Below are positions 1-6,960 of a stretch of DNA of 18,338 nt, piece by piece. Under the pieces are notes generated by a model that saw only the letters and a list, made by a program, of their open reading frames with translations, was not told the origin of the DNA and made no database searches. The DNA lies in NCBI GenBank assembly GCA_002439805.1, contig DJPQ01000050.1, positions 3,929 through 22,266 on the forward strand. The letters are read 5' to 3'. Each line of letters opens with the position of its first letter. The first letter of the stretch is position 1. The position numbers were made by a program, and so were the translations under genes. The stretch comes from Bacteroidales bacterium UBA6408 (GTDB lineage Bacteria > Bacteroidota > Bacteroidia > Bacteroidales > UBA932).

Positions 1-97
1 GTTATTTTTTGAAGGTTTCTAAACACGAAATCATATAGACTCCGACATGCACGGACCACACCGTTTAACAGAAAATTTCATAAATACATAATTTATT
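1..97. other. Upstream region of the beta-helix gene, cut by window edge
   Basis: This is an AT-rich, non-coding stretch before the first gene. Positions 3-11 read TATTTTTTG, which resembles the Bacteroidota -7 element (TAnnTTTG) but has one base too many between TA and TTTG, and the matching -33 region lies outside the window. The start codon at 98 is preceded by an A/T-rich segment without a purine-rich Shine-Dalgarno sequence, as is usual in Bacteroidota. No promoter can be called with confidence. Confidence 0.4.
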
Positions 98-1612
98 ATG
101 ACACTGAACATTTCGACATCATTCCTGCGGGCTTCCGCCGCCGCTTTCTCCATTCTTTCCGCATTCTCATCCTGCGCCAAGGCCGAGACTCCGGGCGGAC
201 AGTCCCACTCCGACAACGGCTACATCGTCGTGACCGAATACGGAATCAGCAACGACGGCAGCGAAATCGGCAAGGAACTCAACCGGCTCGTCAAGGACGC
301 CTACGGCAGCACGCTCTATTTCCCGGCCGGGACATACAATCTCACCGAACCGATAAAAACTCCTTATGACTACGCCAAGAACGTGAATCTCGTCTTCGAC
401 AAGAATGCCCACATCACCTCTGACAAGCCGCTGGAGGCGCTTCTGATGATAGGCTTCACGGAAATGAAGACAAAGGATGCCGGGCTGAGGCAGTTCTCAT
501 ACGTCGAGGGCGGCCACTTCGACGCCACTTCCACCAAGAGGGGCATCTGGGTGAACGGGCTCAAGCAGCTGGTAACGCTGAGGGAGCTCTCTGTCTATTA
601 CTGCAAGGGTCGCCACATTGAAATCAGCTGCAGCGGCGACTTCAAGGGCACGGGCAGCAGCGACACGAAGCTTGACAACGTGAGCGTTCAGGGACTATCG
701 TCCAACGACGACAACTACGGAATATACATCGGGCAGCGCTGCGGCGACTGCAAGATTTCCGACACTTTCGTCTATGGGACCCGCTGCGGGCTCTACACCG
801 AGGGGGCGGGACATATCATAAACAACTTCCATATACTTACATGGAGAGTTGGGGACGGACAGACCGGCGACTTCGCCGAGACGGTGGGCGTGAAGATTGC
901 CCGTCAGGGATTCTACCAGTTCAGCCAGGTCTATTTCGACACGACCAACCGCGACTTCTTCATTGACGGCGACATTGACGTGAACCTTGTGATAGACAAG
1001 TGCATAAGCCATTCATACATAGAGAATTTCGGCCGCAGTTTCATTTCGTGGGGCACGGGCAGCGGAAAGCTTGAGGCGAAGGTCACGAACTGCATCTTCA
1101 ACCTCGACTACAAGCCGTACGGATTCAGGATTTTCGATATTCCTGAAGACCTTATACTCAAGGACTACGACTCGAAGATAACCTTCCATGACAACATCGT
1201 CCGCTCCGGGGCGAAGCTGAACCCTTACGACCCGTCCCTGATGATGAAGTTCGACGGGAGGAATGCGGAATATGTCTTCTCTTCGCCGCAGACGCTTCCT
1301 GCCTCAGGAGCCGTCATCGGGGCCGTGGCTCCGTCCGCTTCAGCCAACAGCCTGCGCATCATGCACGGCGACGGCGGCTTCACCGACCTTGTCATCGGAA
1401 CTGACGGGACGGTGGAGAAGAACGAGGCGAGCTCAGGGGCTTCCTGCAGCGTTTCAGCGGTCAAGAAGGACGGCTGGTCGGTTCTCGTGCTCAAGTCCAC
1501 GGGCGGCTCTAAGGCTCTGCTTCCGGAGGTGCTCGACCTTGTCGGAAACAGCACTTTCCTTTCCACGCCTTCAAAGGACAAATTGTTCACGCTGTCCGAC
1601 TATGCTCTGTAG
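98..1612 (+). CDS. Secreted right-handed beta-helix (pectate lyase superfamily-like) protein, substrate unknown
   Basis: This 504-residue exported protein is probably a carbohydrate-active enzyme or a glycan-binding beta-helix. Residues 1-29 form a signal peptide with two possible readings: lipoprotein processing at Cys26 (AFSSC) or signal peptidase I cleavage after Ala29 (AKA). Residues about 45-87 look like the N-terminal cap of pectate-lyase-superfamily beta-helices, with an 'STLYFPAGTYNL' segment at 71-82 (a short strand then FPxGTY). Residues about 90-390 show repeating short hydrophobic strands ending in Asn, Asp or Gly, as in beta-helix coils. They are rich in Cys (169, 178, 215, 218, 230, 302, 332) and acidic residues. 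The last ~110 residues look like a separate small beta domain. Many beta-helix families act on polysaccharides (PL1, PL6, GH28, GH82, GH110), but I cannot match one and no catalytic set is certain. It lies 41 bp upstream of the mutarotase and probably shares its transcript. The start at 98 is the only one that keeps the signal peptide. Confidence 0.75.
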   Translation: MTLNISTSFLRASAAAFSILSAFSSCAKAETPGGQSHSDNGYIVVTEYGISNDGSEIGKELNRLVKDAYGSTLYFPAGTYNLTEPIKTPYDYAKNVNLVFDKNAHITSDKPLEALLMIGFTEMKTKDAGLRQFSYVEGGHFDATSTKRGIWVNGLKQLVTLRELSVYYCKGRHIEISCSGDFKGTGSSDTKLDNVSVQGLSSNDDNYGIYIGQRCGDCKISDTFVYGTRCGLYTEGAGHIINNFHILTWRVGDGQTGDFAETVGVKIARQGFYQFSQVYFDTTNRDFFIDGDIDVNLVIDKCISHSYIENFGRSFISWGTGSGKLEAKVTNCIFNLDYKPYGFRIFDIPEDLILKDYDSKITFHDNIVRSGAKLNPYDPSLMMKFDGRNAEYVFSSPQTLPASGAVIGAVAPSASANSLRIMHGDGGFTDLVIGTDGTVEKNEASSGASCSVSAVKKDGWSVLVLKSTGGSKALLPEVLDLVGNSTFLSTPSKDKLFTLSDYAL

Positions 1613-1653
1613 CGGGCAGTCCTGAAACTCCGGGATTTACCAAGATTTTTGAA

Positions 1654-2826
1654 ATGATGCGACAGCACGGCTTTCTCCACGCAATCGCGGCATATCCGCT
1701 CAACGGCATTGTCTCCCTCCTTTCAGTGTTGTGCCTTTCAGCGCCGGTTCTCGTTTCCTGCTCTGACGGTCCTGTCCTTGTCGCCCCTGAGGGTTTCTCC
1801 GACAGCATTGACGGCAAGGAAACGGGTCTTTGGACAATTTCCAACGGAGACATGATTCTTCAGGCGACCAACTACGGCGGGCGGGTGGTGTCGCTCCTTG
1901 TTCCGGACCGGAACGGAGAGACGGTGGACGTCGTCCTCGGTCACGGGACTTTGGACGAGTATGTGAACTACAGGCGCGAGAGGTTTCTCGGCGCGGTGGT
2001 GGGGCCGGTAGCCAACCGCATAGTCGGCGCGTCCTATACGCACGACGGAAGGACATACAGGCTTTCCGCCAACCACAACGGCACAGGCACTCTTCACGGC
2101 GGATTCAGGGGGCTGGACTCGGTGGTCTGGGACTTTGTCGCGCAGACTGACAGCTCGCTGACATTCCATTGCCTCCATCCTGACGGGGCGGAGGGATTCC
2201 CCGGGAACCTGGACATCCTGATGACATACACGCTTACCTCCGGCCGCGCATGGAGGATAGACTACATGGCGACGACTGACGCCGTCCGTCCCGTCAACAT
2301 CTCCAACCATCCCTACTTCAATCTCGTGGGCGAGGGCAGCGGAACCTGCGGAGACTATGTCCTGCGGGTGAACGCGGACTCTTTCCTCGGAACTGACGGC
2401 CCGGATGTGATTGAGACCCCGATACCCGTGGAGGGAACGGCGTTCGACTACCGCACTCCGCACCCTGTGTGCGACGCGCTCGAAAGCGGCGACCCGCAGA
2501 TTGTCAGGAGCAACGGGGGATTTGACCACAATTTCTGCATAAACGGTGAGGGAATGCGCGAGGCGGCGTCGCTTTACAATCCATCCAACGGAATCTTCCT
2601 TTCCGTGTGGACGGACCAGCCGGGGCTACAGCTCTACAGCGGGCAGTGGTGGACCGGCGAGGAGCGGGGAAAGAACGGGAAGCCCCTCGACCGCTTCGGC
2701 TCGTTCACCTTCGAGACCCAGAACTGGCCCGACGCGCCTAACAAGCCGTCCTTCCCGAATCCTTTTCTTGAACCCGGCGAAACCTACACTCATCGCTGTG
2801 AATATCGTTTCAGCACAATAAGATAA
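1654..2826 (+). CDS. galM: Exported galactose mutarotase (aldose 1-epimerase), lipoprotein-type
   Basis: The enzyme interconverts the alpha and beta anomers of galactose and related aldoses. The 390-residue protein has a family-typical core of about 340 residues after an N-terminal export signal ending in PVLVSC (Cys36), so it is probably a lipoprotein acting outside the cytoplasm. The catalytic framework is intact: Asn121-Arg122 (PVANRI), His148 in the GTLHGG motif, His219 in the SNHPYFNL motif, Asp291 in GFDHNF, and the general-base Glu354 in FETQNWPDAPN. These correspond to His96, His170, Asp243 and Glu304 of the lactococcal enzyme. The PNxPSFPNPFLEPGE tail near 362-376 is also typical. 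ATG codons at 1654 and 1657 are both usable. The stop overlaps the next start (TAATG), implying translational coupling. Its presence in this locus suggests that free galactose is produced outside the cytoplasm. The gene symbol is by family; export is the unusual part compared with the cytoplasmic E. coli enzyme. Confidence 0.93.
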   Translation: MMRQHGFLHAIAAYPLNGIVSLLSVLCLSAPVLVSCSDGPVLVAPEGFSDSIDGKETGLWTISNGDMILQATNYGGRVVSLLVPDRNGETVDVVLGHGTLDEYVNYRRERFLGAVVGPVANRIVGASYTHDGRTYRLSANHNGTGTLHGGFRGLDSVVWDFVAQTDSSLTFHCLHPDGAEGFPGNLDILMTYTLTSGRAWRIDYMATTDAVRPVNISNHPYFNLVGEGSGTCGDYVLRVNADSFLGTDGPDVIETPIPVEGTAFDYRTPHPVCDALESGDPQIVRSNGGFDHNFCINGEGMREAASLYNPSNGIFLSVWTDQPGLQLYSGQWWTGEERGKNGKPLDRFGSFTFETQNWPDAPNKPSFPNPFLEPGETYTHRCEYRFSTIR

Positions 2827-3533
2827 TGATTATGGATATACACAAAACTTTTCTTGCATCGGCCGTCCTTGTCGCGGCGCTTGTGTCCTGCCGGAAGGAA
2901 GCGACAGAGGATGAACTTTCCACGGACAGAACCGTCGTCACTGCGGTCGCGGAGGGCGGACGGCAGACCGTCGAAGTCTATGCCTCGGGGGCGTGGACCG
3001 CAGAACTTGAGGAAGAGGCCGACTGGGTGCGGCTTGAAGGCGCGTCCGGTGACGGCGACGGGGAGATTGTTCTTGAGTTTGAGCCCAACGACGCTCTCTA
3101 CCGCTTCACGAAACTCGTGCTTTCCCTTTCAGGAAGCGGGCTGCGCGTGGAGATAGAGGTGAATCAGGAGTCGGCCGAGGGCTCGCCCGTGCTGAACCTG
3201 TTCCCGCCGGATATGATTTATCCGGCCGCAGGAGGAGATTTCGGGATTCCCTACAGCGCCAACGTGCCGCTTTCGCAGCTGTCGGCCCGCTGTGCGGAAG
3301 ATTGGGTAGGCCAGCTGTCGGTAGGGCAGGATAACGTCCGTTTCGCTCTTTCTGCCAATCCGGAAGAGGCGCGCCGCACGGCCGTGATATGGCTGGTCTG
3401 CACGGATGCGCAGGGCCGGGTCTACAGGACGCGCTGCACGATTACTCAGGAGGCCAAGGGAGACCGCACCGGTTTCGGCGGCGAGGCCGGAAATGAAGGT
3501 TACATTATTGATGACGACAGATACAAATGGTGA
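2826..3533 (+). CDS. Two-BACON-domain lipoprotein
   Basis: This 235-residue putative outer-membrane lipoprotein has a lipobox ending at Cys22 (AALVSC). Residues about 32-116 form one BACON domain: a GG..TVEVYASGAW core with Trp57, a DW motif with Trp67, then a Gly/Asp-rich turn, and a closing VNQES strand. Residues about 121-210 form a second, more divergent copy with an AAGGDF turn and a closing ITQEA strand. A short 25-residue acidic/aromatic tail ends in DDDRYKW. BACON domains are beta-sandwich modules common in Bacteroidota surface proteins, often described as glycan- or mucin-associated spacers or binding modules; no catalytic residues are visible. The ATG at 2826 overlaps the last base of the mutarotase stop, and a second ATG two codons later is an alternative start. 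Likely role: a surface glycan-binding accessory protein. The direct ligand is unknown. Confidence 0.85.
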   Translation: MIMDIHKTFLASAVLVAALVSCRKEATEDELSTDRTVVTAVAEGGRQTVEVYASGAWTAELEEEADWVRLEGASGDGDGEIVLEFEPNDALYRFTKLVLSLSGSGLRVEIEVNQESAEGSPVLNLFPPDMIYPAAGGDFGIPYSANVPLSQLSARCAEDWVGQLSVGQDNVRFALSANPEEARRTAVIWLVCTDAQGRVYRTRCTITQEAKGDRTGFGGEAGNEGYIIDDDRYKW

Positions 3534-3740
3534 TTTTTGAGTGTCTTTTTGGCCATATTTTCCCATTTTGCTCGTCATTTAGCACCACTAAACTCCTCTC
3601 AAAACGGAACCTTTTCGTTAAGTGAGCGCAAAGCAAACTTGTTTGTTTTGCCGAACGCAGAAAAGTGGCGCGAAGCGAAAAATCTGACTCAAAAATACAT
3701 CTCAAAAATTCGGAATAAGGAATAAAATAATTGGTTATAA
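3534..3740. promoter_or_regulatory. AT-rich intergenic leader before susC1, probable promoter region
   Basis: This 207-bp gap is the longest between genes in the window and is visibly AT-richer than the flanking genes. It separates the mutarotase/BACON block from the transporter block, so it is the most likely site of the transport-operon promoter. I found no clean TAnnTTTG -7 element with a TTTG -33 partner. It holds an imperfect inverted repeat at 3628-3651. Overlapping short open frames on both strands (about 3537-3725 and 3505-3705) lack protein-like character and are not called as genes. The stretch may be a dispersed intergenic repeat of the lineage, but that is inference. Confidence 0.4.
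3628..3651. repeat. Imperfect inverted repeat (hairpin) upstream of susC1
   Basis: The left arm GCAAAGCAAAC (3628-3638) and the right arm GTTTGTTTTGC (3641-3651) pair with one mismatch that would be a G-U wobble in RNA, around a TT centre. In RNA the innermost pairs would open to make a larger loop. No T-run follows, so it does not look like a standard intrinsic terminator. It could be a protein-binding palindrome, an RNA leader structure, or part of an intergenic repeat. Confidence 0.5.
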
Positions 3741-6700
3741 ATGAGTATGAAACAATATCTTGAATTTGCGGCGTGCGTGCTGCTTGCCTTCTTGCCTCTG
3801 ACCTCGGGGGCGGAGAGCGGCGGCGGGAACTTCGCGGCGGCCGGAGAGGCGGCCGGGGGAAAGCCGCAGACGGACGAGGCCGTTACCGTGCGCGGAACCG
3901 TGCGGGACGCTTCCGGCGCCCCGCTGCCGGGAGTCGTGGTCCTGGTCAAGGACAGGCCGTCGTCCGGGGTGATGACTGACATGGACGGCGCGTTCACGGT
4001 TTCTGCTCCTTCGGGGGCGACGCTGGTCTTCACCTGCATGGGCTACAGGACGGTTGAACTGCCTGCCGCCTCCGGCTCCCCGATGGCGGTCCGTCTTGAG
4101 GAGGAGCGGCTCGAAATCGAGGAGACCGTGGTCGTGGGCTACGGAGTGCAGCGTCGTGAGAGCGTGGTGGGTGCAATCACCAACGTGAAGGCCGAGGACA
4201 TCGCCGGCACGGGAACGAGCCTGCTGAACAACGCGCTTGCCGGCAAGGTTCCCGGACTGCTGGTCTATTCGCAGAGCGGAGCCCCGGGAGAGAGCGACGC
4301 GACGCTGATGATTCGCGGACTTTCCAGCTGGAACGGCAGCGAGCCTCTCGTGATGGTCGATGGCATAGAGCGCCCGATGAACTCCATCTCCCCTTCGGAC
4401 GTGGCAAGCGTTTCGGTTCTCAAGGATGCCTCAGCCACGGCGGTCTATGGCGCGAAGGGCGCGAACGGGGTGATTCTCGTCACGACCAAGACCGGCGCGA
4501 AGGGCGCTCCGAAATTTTCCGTCAATGTGAACCAGGGTTTCAACACGCCGCTGTTCATCCCATCGCACGTGGATGCCGCGACCGTGGCGCGGATGGCCAA
4601 CATCGCCCTGAAGAACACCGGCTCTTTCGGCTCCATATTCTCTGACGAGGTGATACGCAAGTACGCCGACCAGTCGGAACCGCTGCGCTACCCGGACGTT
4701 GACTGGTACGGCCTCCTGCTGCGCGACTTCGCCCTTAGCACGGACGCCGACGTCACGATGTCCGGAGGCACGGAGAAGATTAAGTACTATCTCGGCGTGG
4801 GCTATGTCCACGACGGCTCGATAATCCGTGAAATCACCGACGGCACGAACTACAGCAGCGACAGGATTTCCTACCGTATGAACATGGACTGGAACGTCAC
4901 CCGCTCGACCCTCCTTTCACTGAAGGTAGGCGGAGTCACCAACATGGAGAAGCGTCTTTCGACCGCCTGGAATTCCTCGACTGTGTTCAGCACCATCTAT
5001 CAGGCCCCGACAATCTCCTACCCGGCCTATTATCCCGAATGGGCGCTTGAGCAGTTCCCGGACGTGAACTACCCGGGACTCAAGGGGATGCGCCTCGGAG
5101 GAAACCAGGGACACGCCTACTCGAACCCGTACAGTATGCTTGCCGACCCGGACTATCAGCAGACGATGACCAACAGGCTCATGACGGACATAATCCTCAG
5201 GCAGGACCTCGACTTCATCACCAAGGGACTGTCACTGACCGGAAAGTTCGGACTCACATCGACATATTCCCGAATCTCGAAGAAAGTCAAGGCCTATATG
5301 GCTCAGTACAACATCGACTGGAACATGTACGACGCGGGTTCCGACGACATCTGGGTTCCGGTCGGCGCGGCGTCGGACTTCGTCTATAGCCCGAACCCGT
5401 ACGCCGTCACGCAGGACAATTCCGCGACCGGAGTGACCTACATCACCTATCTCGAAGGCTCGCTGAACTACAGCCGCAAGTTCGCCGACGCGCACAACGT
5501 CACCGCGCTCGCCCTCTACAACCAGCGCCAGTACAACAACGGCGCGTCCTTCCCCAAGCGCAACCAGTCCTTCGTCGCGAGGGCGACCTACGACTACAGG
5601 GGACGTTACCTCTTCGAGGCCAACCTCGGAATCACCGGCAGCGAGCAGTTCTCGCCCAAGTACCGCTACGGCATATTCCCTTCTGTCGCCGTCGGCTATG
5701 TGATGTCGAAGGAAAAGTTCTGGAAAGAGGCCATGCCGTGGTGGAGCCTCATGAAGTTCCGCTACTCCAACGGCCTTGTCGGGAGCGACAGCTCTTCGAG
5801 CAACTGGCTCTACTATTCCTCGTGGACGAAGAACAGCTACGGCTACATCGTGGAGGACGCGGCCGCCAACCTCGACGCCCGCTGGGAAACCGCGCACAAG
5901 CAGGACATAGGCATCGAGATGGGCTGGCTCAATGACAGGCTCAGGCTTGAGGTCGATCTGTACGACGAGAAGCGCAGCGATATGCTGATGGCTCCGGTGG
6001 TGACCCCGTTCGTCGGCGTGAATTACAAGGACGTGAACACGGGCTCGCTGAAGAAGCACGGCTTCGAGGTCGAAATCAACTGGAAGGACAGGACGGACGG
6101 GGGCTTCGCCTACAACGTCGGGGCGATGATAGGTCTGAGCGAGAACAGGATTACGAAATATGGCGACGCTCCGTACGCTCCGGAATATCAGAAATATGCG
6201 GGGACTCCGCTGAACTCCGCGAGGACCGGCAGCACGCTCGTCGATGACCGCTATTTCAACTCGATTGACGAGATTCACGGCTACCCGCTCTACACCTCCG
6301 AATGGACCAACGTCGTCCCGGGCGTATATAAGTTTCTCGACTACACGGCCGACGGAAGCATAGCCCAGAATGACCTCCATACGCTCCGAGGCTCGACCTA
6401 CGCTCCGGGAGTATATTCCTTCAATTTCGGCTTCAGCTGGAAGGGACTTTCGTTCAGAACTCTCTGCACCGGAACAATCGGCAAGTACATAAACTACAGG
6501 CGCGCCGCCATAATTCCTTTCTATTCGGGGGATTATGTCGTCCACTCCTCCCACCTCGACTACTGGACCCCGTCGAACCGCAGCTCTTCCGTCCCGGCGC
6601 TCTCGCTTTCGGACGAGATGTACTCGTGGGCAGGGGGAACTTCCGCGTGGCCGGGATATGACCTTGCCCTTGACGGCTACACCTGGAAGAAGTCGGACTA

Positions 6701-6914
6701 CCTGACGGTCAAGGAGATGTCCCTCTCCTACACCTTCGACGGAAAGAAGCTCCGCAGGGTGCTCGGAGTCCGCTCGCTTTCGGTGGGCGTGATCTGCAAC
6801 AACCTCCTGACGTTCACGAGTCTCATGGAGCAGGATCCGCAGAGGCTCACGACCGCCGAGAACTACTACCCGACTATGAGGATTGTAAAACTCAACCTGA
6901 ACCTGTCGTTTTAG
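3741..6914 (+). CDS. susC: SusC/RagA-family TonB-dependent outer-membrane transporter 1
   Basis: This 1057-residue outer-membrane channel imports oligosaccharides using TonB/ExbBD energy, paired with a SusD lid. A signal peptide (about 1-24, ending TSGA) is followed by an unusual Gly/Ala-rich linker (about 25-45). The carboxypeptidase-regulatory-like beta-sandwich occupies about 48-118 (VRGTVRDASG start, MGYRTVEL end). The canonical SusC TonB box EETVVVGYG is at 127-135, and the plug at about 145-252, with the signature VMVDGIE and SATAVYGAKGANGVILVTTK segments. The remainder is the 22-strand barrel, ending in the aromatic-terminated strand LNLNLSF typical of outer-membrane beta-barrels. Length is normal for the family. 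ATG at 3741 or 3747 are both possible; neither has a clear Shine-Dalgarno. Its partner susD1 follows after 46 bp. Gene symbol is by family only. Confidence 0.96.
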   Translation: MSMKQYLEFAACVLLAFLPLTSGAESGGGNFAAAGEAAGGKPQTDEAVTVRGTVRDASGAPLPGVVVLVKDRPSSGVMTDMDGAFTVSAPSGATLVFTCMGYRTVELPAASGSPMAVRLEEERLEIEETVVVGYGVQRRESVVGAITNVKAEDIAGTGTSLLNNALAGKVPGLLVYSQSGAPGESDATLMIRGLSSWNGSEPLVMVDGIERPMNSISPSDVASVSVLKDASATAVYGAKGANGVILVTTKTGAKGAPKFSVNVNQGFNTPLFIPSHVDAATVARMANIALKNTGSFGSIFSDEVIRKYADQSEPLRYPDVDWYGLLLRDFALSTDADVTMSGGTEKIKYYLGVGYVHDGSIIREITDGTNYSSDRISYRMNMDWNVTRSTLLSLKVGGVTNMEKRLSTAWNSSTVFSTIYQAPTISYPAYYPEWALEQFPDVNYPGLKGMRLGGNQGHAYSNPYSMLADPDYQQTMTNRLMTDIILRQDLDFITKGLSLTGKFGLTSTYSRISKKVKAYMAQYNIDWNMYDAGSDDIWVPVGAASDFVYSPNPYAVTQDNSATGVTYITYLEGSLNYSRKFADAHNVTALALYNQRQYNNGASFPKRNQSFVARATYDYRGRYLFEANLGITGSEQFSPKYRYGIFPSVAVGYVMSKEKFWKEAMPWWSLMKFRYSNGLVGSDSSSSNWLYYSSWTKNSYGYIVEDAAANLDARWETAHKQDIGIEMGWLNDRLRLEVDLYDEKRSDMLMAPVVTPFVGVNYKDVNTGSLKKHGFEVEINWKDRTDGGFAYNVGAMIGLSENRITKYGDAPYAPEYQKYAGTPLNSARTGSTLVDDRYFNSIDEIHGYPLYTSEWTNVVPGVYKFLDYTADGSIAQNDLHTLRGSTYAPGVYSFNFGFSWKGLSFRTLCTGTIGKYINYRRAAIIPFYSGDYVVHSSHLDYWTPSNRSSSVPALSLSDEMYSWAGGTSAWPGYDLALDGYTWKKSDYLTVKEMSLSYTFDGKKLRRVLGVRSLSVGVICNNLLTFTSLMEQDPQRLTTAENYYPTMRIVKLNLNLSF

Positions 6915-6932
6915 AAAAAATCAACGTTTGAT

Positions 6933-6960
6933 TGACAGATAGATATTCTGACAGACAGAT
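6933..6960. repeat. Short direct repeat between susC1 and susD1
   Basis: TGACAGATAGAT at 6933-6944 is repeated as TGACAGACAGAT at 6949-6960 with one mismatch and a 16-base period, ending immediately before the susD1 ATG at 6961. It may be a local slippage duplication or a binding or translation-control element. There is no independent evidence for function. Confidence 0.5.

Noticed and set aside
3..11. TATTTTTTG as a Bacteroidota -7 promoter element
   Set aside because: Spacing is one base longer than the TAnnTTTG consensus and the -33 region is outside the window.
3628..3651. Inverted repeat as an intrinsic terminator of the BACON gene
   Set aside because: It sits about 95 bp after the stop, its stem is AT-rich and no T-run follows.
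3537..3725. Short open frames on both strands in the gap before susC1 (also 3505-3705 minus)
   Set aside because: No start signal, no domain, unlike codon use, and both strands open across the same inverted repeat. Better explained as non-coding or repeat DNA.
5232..6554. Long open frame (440 codons) on the minus strand inside susC1
   Set aside because: It lies fully antisense to a clear transporter gene. The Val/Arg/Glu-rich, low-complexity translation is typical of the antisense of GC-rich codons, with no recognisable domain.
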